Assembly (NCBI GenBank): GCA_020445785.1
Contig: JAGRFZ010000142.1
Location: 1-52,152, forward strand
Reading direction: 5' to 3'
Source of the DNA: Rhodocyclaceae bacterium
GTDB taxonomy: Bacteria > Pseudomonadota > Gammaproteobacteria > Burkholderiales > Rhodocyclaceae
DNA length: 52,152 bases
Below the pieces are notes generated by a model that saw only the letters and a program-made list of their open reading frames with translations, was not told the DNA's origin and ran no database searches. Positions 21,282 to 30,186 of the stretch are shown piece after piece; position 1 is the first letter of the stretch, and each line of letters begins with the position of its first letter. The position numbers and the translations under genes were made by a program.

Positions 21282-21917
21282 TCATGGCGGCAGCCCGACC
21301 ATGCCGCCGAAGAGCCGGTAGTAGGCCGGCGCGACCGACACCGGTCCGAGCAGGCCCGCCAGTGCCGCGACGATCAGCACCCCCCCGGCCAAGCCGGCAG
21401 CGACCGCCAGTCGGACGATCCTCCCGCGGTCGGGCCGCCCGTAGGCGAGGGCGCTGCCCAGGTGCGCGGCGAGGGCCGTCGTGGCGAGCAGGTAGTACGG
21501 TACGAAGAACCACGCGGTGGTGACGTGGTGCAGACCGACCGCGGCGAATTCGAAGCCGCTGTCGAGACCGAACAGATGCCGGCACGCCAACACGCCGGCC
21601 ACATGCACCGGCAGGAACGCCAGCAATGCGGCGCCCGACAGTCGTGCGGTCACGGACGCCGAGGTGCGTCGCAGGAGCACAGCGGTTCCGCTCGTCAGGT
21701 GGAGCACGATCACCGCGAGCAAGGCAGCTTCGATCCACGGTTGGCGATAGACGGCGCGCAGCGCATCTTGCGCATCGCCGTAGGCATCGGCGCCGCCGAC
21801 GGCGGCGAACTGGGCGATGACATGGGGAATCACGAAGCCGACCAGCAGCAGGCCGGTGCTGCGGTGGCCTCGCCGCCATGTCCTGGTCGTCGTTGCGGGG
21901 CGTGTGGCATCGTCCAT
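21282..21917 (-). CDS. Membrane protein with histidines in each helix, b-type cytochrome-like
   Basis: A 211-residue integral membrane protein with about five helices. Histidines recur inside the hydrophobic segments: FVIPHVIAQF, VIVLHLTSG, FLPVHVAGV, GLHHVTTAWFF and TALAAHLGSA. This pattern suggests haem b binding as in succinate dehydrogenase or cytochrome b561-type anchors, though I do not recognise the exact family. The start at 21917 (MDDATRP) is preferred; a longer frame reaches 21977 but would run into the palindrome at 21977-21993. Divergent from an XRE regulator that probably controls it. Confidence 0.7.
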   Translation of the reverse strand: MDDATRPATTTRTWRRGHRSTGLLLVGFVIPHVIAQFAAVGGADAYGDAQDALRAVYRQPWIEAALLAVIVLHLTSGTAVLLRRTSASVTARLSGAALLAFLPVHVAGVLACRHLFGLDSGFEFAAVGLHHVTTAWFFVPYYLLATTALAAHLGSALAYGRPDRGRIVRLAVAAGLAGGVLIVAALAGLLGPVSVAPAYYRLFGGMVGLPP

Positions 21918-21976
21918 TGGCGGGAACCCGAGGCATGGGATGGCGTCGATGCTGCGACGGGCGCCGACGTCCGGCA

Positions 21977-21993
21977 ATTACCTCGGAGGTAAT
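21977..21993. promoter_or_regulatory. Perfect palindrome, probable XRE operator
   Basis: ATTACCTCGGAGGTAAT is a 17-bp palindrome (8-bp arms, one central base) 59 bases before the membrane protein start and 49 bases before the regulator start, in the 125-bp divergent region. It is the obvious binding site for the dimeric regulator beside it. Confidence 0.65.
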
Positions 21994-22042
21994 CGGCGGG
22001 TGGCGCGGACCTCATCTATGCTCCGGATCGGGGAGACGCGAA

Positions 22043-22870
22043 ATGAGCCATTCGACGGTGGATGTCGGCGCGCTGGGGCGCTTGCTGCGACGCTGGCGGG
22101 CGGATCGTGGGATGAGTCAGCTGGCGCTGGCGCTGGACGCAGGGGTATCCCAGCGCCACCTGAGTTTCGTCGAATCGGGGCGCGCCAAGCCCGGTCGCGC
22201 CGTCTTGCAGCGTCTGTGCGACGGCCTGCAGGTGCCGCTGCGCGAGCGCAACGAATTTCTGCTGGCGGCGGGTTTCGCGCCCGAGTACCCGGAACGCGAA
22301 TTGAGCGCCCCCGAGTTCGCGCCGGTGTTCGACGCGCTGCAGTCGATGCTTGCCCAGCAGGAGCCGTTTCCGGCGGTCGTGGTCGATCGCCACTGGAACG
22401 TGCTGATGGCCAATCGGGCCAGCGAGCGCGTGTTCTTTCCGTTCCTGCCGGATGATTTCGACCCGTGCGCGCTGTTCCCGGACGGGCGCCGCAACGCGAT
22501 GCGCTTCACCTGCCATCCTCGGGGCCTGCGGCCGGCGATCGACAATTGGCCGGCACTGGCGCCCTTGCTGTTCGCTCGTCTGGCGGCGGAAACAAGGGCG
22601 AATCCGTTCGACCAGCCGCTGCAGGCGCTGCGCGACGAGATACGGGCCTTGCTGCCGGCCGCGGCCGCGGCCGCCGCCCCGTCCGGCGCTGGGGATCTGC
22701 CGGTGGCGCCCTTGCATCTGTCGCGCGGCGGGCTCGAGATTCGCCTGTTCTCGGCCATCGCGTCGATCGGCACGCCACTCGACGTGACGGCGCAGGAGCT
22801 TCGCCTCGAATTGTTCTTCGCTGCCGATGGGGAGAGTACGGACCGGGTGCGGCAGCTCGCCGCCGATTGA
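22043..22870 (+). CDS. XRE-family transcriptional regulator, MmyB-like
   Basis: A 275-residue DNA-binding regulator. The N-terminal helix-turn-helix covers LGRLLRRWRADRGMSQLALALDAGVSQRHLSFVESGRAKPG (split motif RGMSQLALALDAGVS / SQRHLSFVESG). The C-terminal part (about residues 95-270) fits the MmyB-like ligand-binding PAS-type domain, with VVVDRHWNVLMANRAS and NPFDQPLQALRDEI. The ATG at 22043 has GGGAGA upstream. It likely autoregulates and controls the divergent membrane protein through the palindrome at 21977-21993. Confidence 0.88.
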   Translation: MSHSTVDVGALGRLLRRWRADRGMSQLALALDAGVSQRHLSFVESGRAKPGRAVLQRLCDGLQVPLRERNEFLLAAGFAPEYPERELSAPEFAPVFDALQSMLAQQEPFPAVVVDRHWNVLMANRASERVFFPFLPDDFDPCALFPDGRRNAMRFTCHPRGLRPAIDNWPALAPLLFARLAAETRANPFDQPLQALRDEIRALLPAAAAAAAPSGAGDLPVAPLHLSRGGLEIRLFSAIASIGTPLDVTAQELRLELFFAADGESTDRVRQLAAD

Positions 22871-22910
22871 ACGTGCGGGTCGGTCTCGGGGCGCGAACCC
22901 TTGCGGGCGG

Positions 22911-23408
22911 TCAGAAGATGCCCATCGCCAAGCCGGCAGCGAGGGCGGCGCCGAGCCCTTCGCAGGCGGCCAGTTCTTCGTCCGCGATCCGCTTCGGGCG
23001 GAGGATCTCCTCCTTGGTCTGGGCGTGGGTGCATACGATGATCGGCGGTGCAGCCGGCTTCAGCCGCCAGCCGGTGGCGATGCGCTCGATCTGGCGCACC
23101 GCGTTGCTGCCGTCGCTGCCGGCGCATACCAGCACCGCATACGGGCGGCCGTTGATCTGGTCGAGGGCGGCGTAGTAGCAGCGGTCGAAGAAATCTTTCA
23201 TCTGGCCGGAGATGGCCGCCAGGTTTTCCGGGGTCGCGAAGACATAGCCGTCGGCGGCCAGCACATCGTCGGGCCCGGCTTCGGCAGCATGCAATAGCCG
23301 CACCGCGGTCTCGGTCTCGGCCTCGGCGCGCGCGCCGGCGGCGGCGGCATCCGCCAGTTGTCGGGTGCCTCCGGTCATCGAGTGGTAGACGATCAAGAGC
23401 GTCTTCAT
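22911..23408 (-). CDS. Flavodoxin-family NAD(P)H-dependent oxidoreductase
   Basis: A 165-residue flavodoxin-like protein: MKTLLIVYHSMTGGTRQLA is the FMN phosphate loop, YVFATPENLAAISGQMKDFFDRC is the second FMN loop with the NADPH-FMN-reductase-like segment, and AVLVCAGSDGSNAVRQIERIA the third strand. Probably a quinone or flavin reductase. The ATG at 23408 has GGAGAGG upstream. It diverges from acuR with the AcuR operator in between, so it may be a further AcuR target. Confidence 0.85.
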   Translation of the reverse strand: MKTLLIVYHSMTGGTRQLADAAAAGARAEAETETAVRLLHAAEAGPDDVLAADGYVFATPENLAAISGQMKDFFDRCYYAALDQINGRPYAVLVCAGSDGSNAVRQIERIATGWRLKPAAPPIIVCTHAQTKEEILRPKRIADEELAACEGLGAALAAGLAMGIF

Positions 23409-23470
23409 GCGCGGTACCTCTCCTGCGCGGGCATCCCGCTGGGCCGTGGCAACGCGGCGACGAGCGGTCA

Positions 23471-23500
23471 TTGTGTTTAACGAGACGAACGGTCTAATAT
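23471..23500 (+). promoter_or_regulatory. acuR promoter with AcuR-type operator
   Basis: TTGTGT (23471-23476) and TAATAT (23495-23500) with an 18-base spacer form a reasonable sigma-70 promoter. Inside it lies GAGAC-GAACG-GTCTA (23482-23496), nearly the same as the perfect dyad before acuI. The expected start of transcription is about the ATG at 23508, so the message would be leaderless, in agreement with the absent ribosome binding site. Confidence 0.6.
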
Positions 23501-23507
23501 GCGAGCC

Positions 23508-24146
23508 ATGACGACGGAACACATCATCCCGCGCCGGCGAGGCCGCCCGCCCAAGCGTCCCGAGCAGTCGCTGCAGACGCGGGAACTACTGCTGCGTGCG
23601 GGGCTGGAAGTCCTCACCGAGAAAGGGTTCTCGGCGACAGGGATCGACGAGATCTTGAAGCGGGTCGGGGTGCCCAAGGGTTCCTTCTATCATTATTTCG
23701 ACAGCAAGGAGGCGTTCGGCGCGGCGCTGATCGAACGCTACGCGCTGTACTTCGCCGCCAAGCTGGATCGGCATTTCGGCGATTTGTCGAAACCGGCGCT
23801 CGAGCGCCTGAAGAGTTTCGTGGAGGACGCCGGGCATGGCATGGCGCGGCACGATTTCCGGCGTGGCTGCCTGATCGGCAATTTGGGTCAGGAGATGGGG
23901 TCGCTGCCGGAGAGTTTTCGCGCCCAACTCGCTGCAGTATTCGGCGATTGGCAGCGACGCGTGGCCGATTGCCTGGAGGCGGCACGGAGCGCCGGCGAGG
24001 TATCCGCGGCCGTGGATTGCGAGCGTTCGGCGGCGTATTTCTGGATTGGCTGGGAGGGGGCGGTGCTGCGCGCCAAGCTCGAACGCGCTCCGGAGCCGCT
24101 CGAGATCTTCGCGGACGGCTTTTTCGCCGGACTGAGAACCGGCTAA
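23508..24146 (+). CDS. acuR: TetR-family regulator AcuR
   Basis: Repressor of acrylate/DMSP genes. The 212 residues have the TetR helix-turn-helix TELLLRAGLEVLTEKGF-type region with ATGIDEILKRVGVPKGSFYHYFDSKEAF, and the AcuR group C-terminal domain with RGCLIGNLGQEMGSLPESFR. MTTEHIIPRRRGRPPK resembles AcuR N-termini. ATG 23508 is preferred over ATG 23499, which lies in the -10 region. Its partner acuI is directly downstream and carries the matching operator, which supports the name. Acrylate is the known inducer of the family; that is carried over here by similarity. Confidence 0.85.
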   Translation: MTTEHIIPRRRGRPPKRPEQSLQTRELLLRAGLEVLTEKGFSATGIDEILKRVGVPKGSFYHYFDSKEAFGAALIERYALYFAAKLDRHFGDLSKPALERLKSFVEDAGHGMARHDFRRGCLIGNLGQEMGSLPESFRAQLAAVFGDWQRRVADCLEAARSAGEVSAAVDCERSAAYFWIGWEGAVLRAKLERAPEPLEIFADGFFAGLRTG

Positions 24147-24161
24147 TTTTTTTGTTTTTTT
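24126..24161 (+). terminator. Rho-independent terminator at the end of acuR
   Basis: GCCGG (24126-24130) and CCGGC (24139-24143) form a short stem overlapping the acuR stop codon, followed by a run of eight T, a G and seven T. The stem is only 5 bp, so termination may be partial. Confidence 0.55.
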
Positions 24162-24179
24162 CTAGACGATCAGTCTAAA
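24152..24179 (+). promoter_or_regulatory. acuI promoter with perfect AcuR-type operator
   Basis: TTGTTT (24152-24157) and TCTAAA (24174-24179) with a 16-base spacer. The dyad TAGAC-GATCA-GTCTA (24163-24177) fills the spacer and overlaps the -10, ideal for repression. The same dyad in degenerate form sits in the acuR promoter. Confidence 0.6.
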
Positions 24180-24196
24180 TGGAGTGGGAGATGACG

Positions 24197-25180
24197 ATGT
24201 TCAAGGGCATTCTGATTGAGAAGGACGAGGCAGGCTATCGAGCCGGCATCCAGGAGATCGACGAGGGGCAATTGCCCGATGGCGACGTGACGGTGCGCGT
24301 CAGCCATTCGACGCTGAACTACAAGGACGGGCTGGCGATCACCGGCAGGGGGCCGGTCGTGCGACGTTTCCCGATGGTCCCCGGTATCGATCTGGTCGGC
24401 ACGGTCGAGGCGTCCACCCATCCCGATTGCCGGGTCGGCGACGCCGTCCTGCTCAACGGCTGGGGCGTAGGCGAAGTGCACTGGGGCGGCCTGGCACAGA
24501 AGGCTCGGCTCAAGGGCGACTGGCTGGTTCCGTTGCCCGCCCAGTTCTCGCCGCAGCAAGCCATGGCGATCGGCACCGCCGGCTATACGGCGATGCTCTG
24601 CGTGCTGGCGCTCGAGCGACACGGCGTCACGCCTGCGCATGGCGAGATCCTGGTCACCGGCGCGGCCGGCGGGGTCGGCAGCGTTGCCACCGCGGTGCTT
24701 GCGAAGCTCGGCTACACGGTGGTCGCGGTCAGTGGTCGGCCGGAGGAGGCCGACTACATCAAGCGGCTGGGGGTCAGCGAAGTGCTCGACCGGGCCGAGT
24801 TTTCCGCCCCGGGCAAACCCTTGGCCAAGGAGCGCTGGGCTGGCGCGGTCGATGTGGTCGGCAGCCATACGCTGGCCAACGTCTGCGCCAGCACCAAGTA
24901 CCGCGGCGTGGTCACCGCCTGCGGCCTGGCCGGCGGCATGGATTTTCCGGCCACCGTCGCACCCTTCATCCTGCGCGGGGTCACGCTGGCGGGGATCGAT
25001 AGCGTGATGTGCCCGCGTGCCGACCGCCTCGACGCCTGGCGCCGCCTCGGCACCGACCTCGACATGGCCAAGCTCGAATTGATCAGTCACGAGATCGCCC
25101 TCGGCGAGGCAATCCCGACGGCCGCCAAGCTGATCGACGGTGAGATTCGCGGTCGCGTCATTGTCGACGTCAATCGCTGA
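24197..25180 (+). CDS. acuI: Acrylyl-CoA reductase AcuI
   Basis: NADPH-dependent MDR-superfamily reductase (YhdH/AcuI group) that converts acryloyl-CoA to propionyl-CoA, removing the toxic product of DMSP cleavage. Residues [22 protein letters not shown], then [47 protein letters not shown] and the NADPH Rossmann motif [21 protein letters not shown] are all typical; 327 residues. ATG 24197 (or 24191) is chosen because ATG 24179 lies inside the predicted -10; GGGAG precedes it. dddY is 73 bp downstream in the same direction. Confidence 0.93.
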   Translation: MFKGILIEKDEAGYRAGIQEIDEGQLPDGDVTVRVSHSTLNYKDGLAITGRGPVVRRFPMVPGIDLVGTVEASTHPDCRVGDAVLLNGWGVGEVHWGGLAQKARLKGDWLVPLPAQFSPQQAMAIGTAGYTAMLCVLALERHGVTPAHGEILVTGAAGGVGSVATAVLAKLGYTVVAVSGRPEEADYIKRLGVSEVLDRAEFSAPGKPLAKERWAGAVDVVGSHTLANVCASTKYRGVVTACGLAGGMDFPATVAPFILRGVTLAGIDSVMCPRADRLDAWRRLGTDLDMAKLELISHEIALGEAIPTAAKLIDGEIRGRVIVDVNR

Positions 25181-25188
25181 ACCCGGAT

Positions 25189-25230
25189 GGGCGGCCGCGC
25201 CGACCGAATGCGAGTCGGCCGGCCCCGCCC
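25189..25230 (+). other. Stem-loop between acuI and dddY
   Basis: GGGCGGCC and GCCGAC pair with GTCGGC and GGCCCCGCCC to give a long GC stem in the 73-bp gap, ending just before the dddY ribosome binding site. It may stabilise the acuI message or reduce read-through. Confidence 0.4.
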
Positions 25231-25253
25231 GAGCACACAGGAGGAGACAACGA

Positions 25254-26453
25254 ATGTCCAAGAAACTGATCGGCGCATGGCTGACCTGCTGCGCCGTCGC
25301 CGCACCGAACGCCGGCGCTGCAGAGTTCGTCTGCCAGCCGGATGTATCACCCGCCCAATACAGCCGTCACGAACAACGCCTGGTGGATCGCTTCTGGCAG
25401 GAGTCGCTGATCTATCTGGAGCAGTACCTGCAGGCTCTCGAGACGCCGACCGGTCGCTGCCTGGATTCGGCCGAGGCGACGATTCAGACCTACGACAGTG
25501 TCACCGGCGGCAAGCAGAGCCGCTGCATCATGCGTTATCGCGACATCGAACTGCTCGCCAAGCACTTGCGCGCGATCCTGGCCGAGCCCGACAAGGCCAA
25601 GGCTTGCTTCGATCCCCAGAAGAACTACGATGCCTTTCCGCTCTATACGCCGAGCCGGGCGGTGCAGCGCCTGTCGCGGGTGTCGCGCTGGCTCGATCGC
25701 CCGCTGCTGACCGATTATTTCCGTGGGCTGGGCGGCGACATCGGTGCCGCCGGTCTCGAACTGAACGAGAACTTCGTCGCGGTCACTGCGCGCACCGATG
25801 CCAGCGTGCATTTCAGCCGCGACGTCAGCATCAAGGGCCTGCCGACGCTGTGGTCGTCGGTCGGATGGATTCCGTTCTACGCGGAGAATCCGGACGCTGG
25901 CGCCGATCGCTTCCGCGGTGGCTACCTGTACGCCGAAGTGATGGGGCCGTGGGGAAACCTGCGCATCAAGGAAATCGACGGCGAAACGGTCGGTGCCGAG
26001 ATCGGCATGACGGTGCAACTGTTCAACACCTCGTATCCCTATCACTATCACCATCCGCAGGAGATCTACATGACCCTGACCCGGCCGCAGTGCATCGATC
26101 AGAACCAGTACATGGTGATGCACTGGGACAACGAAGCGTTCGAGCAGGATCGGCGTGACGACGGCTGGACGGTGAATATCGATGGATCCGGCGGCCGTTG
26201 GGAAAAGTGGTTCGCCAATCAGGATCCCGCCCACGAGTGGTTGACCTATTTCGAGCGCAATGCGATCCATGCCTTCCACGCCCTGGAGGGCTGCAATCAG
26301 AGCATCGAGAATTCGGGACTGGTCACGGTGTGGGCGCGTTCCACGGCACAGGACAATCAGCAATCGACCCGTCTGTGCAAGAACGCGAACGGTGGCACCT
26401 TGATGCATCCGGGCGAGCGGGCGACCTGCGAGTTGCGCGACTGGCAGCCGTAG
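25254..26453 (+). CDS. dddY: Periplasmic DMSP lyase DddY (cupin)
   Basis: Cleaves dimethylsulfoniopropionate into dimethyl sulfide and acrylate in the periplasm. The 399 residues begin with a Sec signal peptide ([20 protein letters not shown], cleavage near AGAA). The C-terminal cupin barrel carries the metal and catalytic set in [16 protein letters not shown]266, E270 and Y272, with H339 in [11 protein letters not shown]. These fall one residue from those I recall for Acinetobacter DddY (H265, E269, Y271, H338). Length and exported location fit DddY rather than cytosolic DddL/Q/W. The strong GGAGGAGA ribosome binding site and the acuR-acuI neighbours support the call. No dddA, dddC, acuK or acuN gene is in the window. 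Confidence 0.88.
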   Translation: MSKKLIGAWLTCCAVAAPNAGAAEFVCQPDVSPAQYSRHEQRLVDRFWQESLIYLEQYLQALETPTGRCLDSAEATIQTYDSVTGGKQSRCIMRYRDIELLAKHLRAILAEPDKAKACFDPQKNYDAFPLYTPSRAVQRLSRVSRWLDRPLLTDYFRGLGGDIGAAGLELNENFVAVTARTDASVHFSRDVSIKGLPTLWSSVGWIPFYAENPDAGADRFRGGYLYAEVMGPWGNLRIKEIDGETVGAEIGMTVQLFNTSYPYHYHHPQEIYMTLTRPQCIDQNQYMVMHWDNEAFEQDRRDDGWTVNIDGSGGRWEKWFANQDPAHEWLTYFERNAIHAFHALEGCNQSIENSGLVTVWARSTAQDNQQSTRLCKNANGGTLMHPGERATCELRDWQP

Positions 26454-26460
26454 GCGATGC

Positions 26461-26494
26461 GCGCCCCGATCGACGCCGCGTGCGATCGGGGCGC
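26461..26494 (+). terminator. Strong hairpin after dddY
   Basis: GCGCCCCGATC (26461-26471) and GATCGGGGCGC (26484-26494) form a perfect 11-bp stem with a 12-base loop, seven bases past the dddY stop. There is no T run, so it may be a 3'-protecting or rho-assisted end. Confidence 0.55.
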
Positions 26495-26676
26495 TGCACG
26501 CGCCGGTACGGCGAGGCGGGGATGACATGCGCCAACCGATCGATCCACTCTGAGGCAAGAATCGAAGAAATGAGGTTTAATCGACGGGATGCCTGCCCGG
26601 CACGCTCGTAGGCTTCCGTCTCGCCGGCTGCCCGAGGCATCACACGGAATCGTCCAGTACGCACGATCGACCTGAA

Positions 26677-29600
26677 ATGCCTCCGAACGGTGAAGCCGCA
26701 TTCGATGGGCGCGATTCCAGCGCCGGCCCTCCGACGGGCGCGAGGAGACGCTTCTGGCGCGTGTTCCTGCCGGTCGCCGTGCTCGTCGCCGTGGGTACGC
26801 TGGCGGCGGGCCTGCTGGCCGAGCGCAGTCTCGTCGCCGAACTCGAACGACCGGCGACCCGTATCGCCGCGCAACTGAAGACCCATCTCGATGGCGTGCT
26901 GTCGAGCTACGTCGACCAATTGGTCAGCGTCGGCCGGCGCGAGCCCAGGCTGTCACGGCAATTCAACGCGGCGGAGCCCGATCTCGGCGTCGTGGCCAAC
27001 GAGTTCTTCACGCTGCTGGTGCGCAACGAAGAGCATTTCCAGGTGCGCTGGATCGACGAGAACGGTCGCGAAGTCGTCCGCCTCGACCAGGATGGGGCGG
27101 GCAACATCCGGCGCGTGCCGGACGCGGAACTGCAGGACAAGTCCTCGCGCCCCTACGTCGCTGCCGGTCTCACTTTGGGGCCCGCCGAGATCTACGTTTC
27201 GGCCCTCGACCTGAATGTCGAAAACGGCGTTCTCTCCGTGCCGCACGTGCCGACCATCCGGCTGGTGACACGGGTCTTCGGCGCGTCGGGGGCTGCCCGC
27301 GGCATCGTTGTGCTGAATGTCGGTGCCGCGCGGTTTCTCGATCGTTTCCGAGCAATCTCCCGCTCCACCGAGAGCTTTCTGCTGAACGCCGACGGCTACT
27401 GGCTGAGCAGTGTGCACGCCGAGGACGAGTGGGGTTTCATGCTGGGAAGGCAGGACAGCTTCGGCCGGCGCCACCCGGGGGTCTGGGCTGCCATGCAGCG
27501 AAGCGAGGCGGGTCGTGTGGTGAGCGAATCCGGTTTCTGGACTTGGCAGACGCCGGAGGTGCTGCCGAATTCGGCGCGGGGCGACGCCTCGCTGCAGTGG
27601 AAGATCGTCGCCCACGTCGCGTCGTCCCGAATCACGGCGCAACGCGTACTGGTGTGGGCCGCGGTGCTCGGCGGCATGGCGCTGCTCTTGATGTTTGCGG
27701 CCTCGTCATTGTGGCGTTTGTCCTTGGCCAACCAGGGCAGGCTGCTTGCCCAGCAGGCCTACCGGCGCGAGGCCGAACTGCTGGCCGAAGCGAACCAGTC
27801 GCTGCAGCGGTCGATCGAAGAGCAGGAGCACGCCGAAAAGGGACTGCGGGCGGCCGTCGACAAGCTTTCGGCGGCCCGCGCCGAAACCGAAGCGGCGCGG
27901 CAAGAGGCGGAGCGGGCCAATCGCGCCAAGTCGGCCTTCCTGGCCAACACCAGCCACGAGATCCGGACGCCGCTCAATGCGGTCATCGGCTCGGCGTATC
28001 TGCTGGGCCTGACCAAGCTCGATGGCGACCAACGACAGCATGTGGAAACCATCGACATCGCGAGCCGCTCGCTTCTCGATCTGATCAACGACGTCCTCGA
28101 CCTGTCCAAGATCGAAGCGGGGGAGATGCAGCTCGATCCGGTGCCGTTCGCGCCTGCGGCACTGCTCGGAGAGCTGCGCACCATGTTCGACGTCGGCGCG
28201 CGGCACAAGGGTCTGGCGCTGCACTTCCGGCCCCTGCCGGATGCGATGCCGGGCGTGCTGGTCGGCGATGTCCGGCGCCTTCGGCAGATCCTCGCCAACC
28301 TGATCAACAACGCCATCAAGTTCACCGACCACGGCAGCGTCACGGTGGATGCCTCGGTGGTCGAGCCCGCCGGCGATGCCAACGCGGTTCGCGTGCGCTT
28401 CCGGGTGATCGATACCGGCATCGGCGTCCCGCTGGCAGTGCAGGATCGCGTGTTTTCACCGTTCGTGCAGGCGGACGTATCGACCTCGCGGCGGTTCGGC
28501 GGCACCGGCCTGGGCTTGTCGATCGTCAGGCATTTGTCGGAGATGCTCGGCGGGCGGGCGGGCGTCGAAAGCGAGGCGGGCGAGGGCAGTACCTTCTGGG
28601 TCGAGGTCGTGTTCGCGCGTGCGGACGATGCCATGGCCGAGGCCGGGCCCGGCTCGGCGGCTGGCCCGCTTCGGGTGGTGGTGGCAGACGACGACGCCGC
28701 CGACCGCCAGGTCATCGCCCACATCGCCAGGCGTTTCGACTGGTCCGTCGACGTCGTCGATGGCGGGCAGACCCTCGTCGAGCACGTGCTCGAAGCCTAC
28801 GAATCGGCGCAGCGGCTGGACTGCGTGCTGGTTGACTGGCGCATGCCCGAGGTCGACGGACTGGACGCCATGAAGCAAATCCGCACCCGGCTGTGGGATG
28901 CCCCGATGCCGGGCATCGTGATGGTGACGGCCGCCGACGAGGCCGAGTTTCGCGGACAGGACGGCGCCCTGCTGGCCGATCAACTCGTCACCAAGCCGAT
29001 CGATCCGTCCAGCCTGTTCAATGCGGTCAATGATGCGGCATTCAGTCATGGTCTTGCGCTCGACCACGTCATTCGCCGCACCCGGATCGAAGGGGTCGAT
29101 TGCCAATGGCTGTACGGGGTCCGTGTGCTGGTCGTCGATGACAGTCCGATGAACCTCGACGTCTGCCAGCGCATTCTCGAACATCAGGGTGCGGTGGTGA
29201 CGATGTGCCGTTCCGGAGAGGATGCCCTGGGCCGGCTGGCGGTGGTCGGCGAGCGCTACGATGCGGTGCTGATGGACGTGCAGATGCCGGGCATGGACGG
29301 CTGTGAAACGACCTGCGAATTGCGCAAGGCGGAAGGGTGGGGATCGGTCCCGATCGTCGCCCTGACCGCGAGCGCGATCGCGAGCGAACGCGAGCGGGCG
29401 ATGGCGGCGGGCATGGACGGTTTCCTGACCAAGCCGATCGATCCCGGTGCGCTCGTGCTCGCGCTGCGGACCCACGTCGAAAGCGTGCGCGGAAAGCCCC
29501 TGCCGGTGGTGCCTCGGCCGTCGGATCTGCCGCGCGAACAAGCCTCGTTTCCGGAGATCGAGGGCATCGATCGAAATTTCGCGATGCGACGGCTCGAGGG

Positions 29601-30186
29601 GGACCAGGTGTTGTTCTTCAGCCTGCTGCGCAACTTCTCGAAGGAGCATGCGCACACCGCCGAGCGTCTGGCAGGTCTGATCGCGGAAAAGGACATCGAC
29701 GCGGCCGCCGCTTTCCTCCACCGACTTCGTGGCCAGGCCGGGTATCTCGCCGCCGGCACGCTGTTCGAGCGGGCGCAAGCGCTGGAGACGGCGTTGGTCG
29801 AGGGAAAGGGCGACCTGGCGCCGGCACACACCCAGTTCGAGGAGTCGCTGCGGGCCTTCTTGCGGGCGATCGAACCGTGGACGCGGGCTTCTTCGGGGCG
29901 CGAGACCCTGGACGAGGCAGCCGTTCCGATCGGCGAGGTGCTTCCCCTGGTCGGCGAGTTGCGCGGGCTGCTCAAGAGTTTTGCGCTCTCGGCCGAAGCC
30001 TGTGCCCGCCGAATCGCCGTGATGCTGGGAGATTCGGCCTGGCGGGAGCGCTTCGATCCGATCATCGACCTGATCGAGTGGCTACGCTACGACGAGGCGC
30101 TGCGCGCGCTGGCGGTGTTCGAAGGCGAGCTGAAGGGCGGCAAGCAGGCCGGCGCGGATTCCCTGCCGGCGGCGGAGCATCCGTAG
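26677..30186 (+). CDS. Hybrid sensor histidine kinase with two receiver domains and Hpt
   Basis: An 1169-residue multistep phosphorelay sensor. Domains in order: N-terminal membrane helix (about 29-48), a periplasmic Cache-like sensor (about 50-320), second membrane helix (about 325-347), coiled coil, HisKA with phospho-acceptor H427 in NTSHEIRTPLNAV, HATPase (NLINNAIKF; FGGTGLGLSIV), receiver 1 (Asp near 720 in DWRMPEVDG), receiver 2 (Asp near 867 in MDVQMPGMDG), and a C-terminal Hpt with H1015 in FLHRLRGQAGYLAA. All acceptors are intact. The signal and the output regulator are unknown. It starts 223 bp after dddY; a link to DMSP or acrylate is only positional. Confidence 0.92.
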   Translation: MPPNGEAAFDGRDSSAGPPTGARRRFWRVFLPVAVLVAVGTLAAGLLAERSLVAELERPATRIAAQLKTHLDGVLSSYVDQLVSVGRREPRLSRQFNAAEPDLGVVANEFFTLLVRNEEHFQVRWIDENGREVVRLDQDGAGNIRRVPDAELQDKSSRPYVAAGLTLGPAEIYVSALDLNVENGVLSVPHVPTIRLVTRVFGASGAARGIVVLNVGAARFLDRFRAISRSTESFLLNADGYWLSSVHAEDEWGFMLGRQDSFGRRHPGVWAAMQRSEAGRVVSESGFWTWQTPEVLPNSARGDASLQWKIVAHVASSRITAQRVLVWAAVLGGMALLLMFAASSLWRLSLANQGRLLAQQAYRREAELLAEANQSLQRSIEEQEHAEKGLRAAVDKLSAARAETEAARQEAERANRAKSAFLANTSHEIRTPLNAVIGSAYLLGLTKLDGDQRQHVETIDIASRSLLDLINDVLDLSKIEAGEMQLDPVPFAPAALLGELRTMFDVGARHKGLALHFRPLPDAMPGVLVGDVRRLRQILANLINNAIKFTDHGSVTVDASVVEPAGDANAVRVRFRVIDTGIGVPLAVQDRVFSPFVQADVSTSRRFGGTGLGLSIVRHLSEMLGGRAGVESEAGEGSTFWVEVVFARADDAMAEAGPGSAAGPLRVVVADDDAADRQVIAHIARRFDWSVDVVDGGQTLVEHVLEAYESAQRLDCVLVDWRMPEVDGLDAMKQIRTRLWDAPMPGIVMVTAADEAEFRGQDGALLADQLVTKPIDPSSLFNAVNDAAFSHGLALDHVIRRTRIEGVDCQWLYGVRVLVVDDSPMNLDVCQRILEHQGAVVTMCRSGEDALGRLAVVGERYDAVLMDVQMPGMDGCETTCELRKAEGWGSVPIVALTASAIASERERAMAAGMDGFLTKPIDPGALVLALRTHVESVRGKPLPVVPRPSDLPREQASFPEIEGIDRNFAMRRLEGDQVLFFSLLRNFSKEHAHTAERLAGLIAEKDIDAAAAFLHRLRGQAGYLAAGTLFERAQALETALVEGKGDLAPAHTQFEESLRAFLRAIEPWTRASSGRETLDEAAVPIGEVLPLVGELRGLLKSFALSAEACARRIAVMLGDSAWRERFDPIIDLIEWLRYDEALRALAVFEGELKGGKQAGADSLPAAEHP

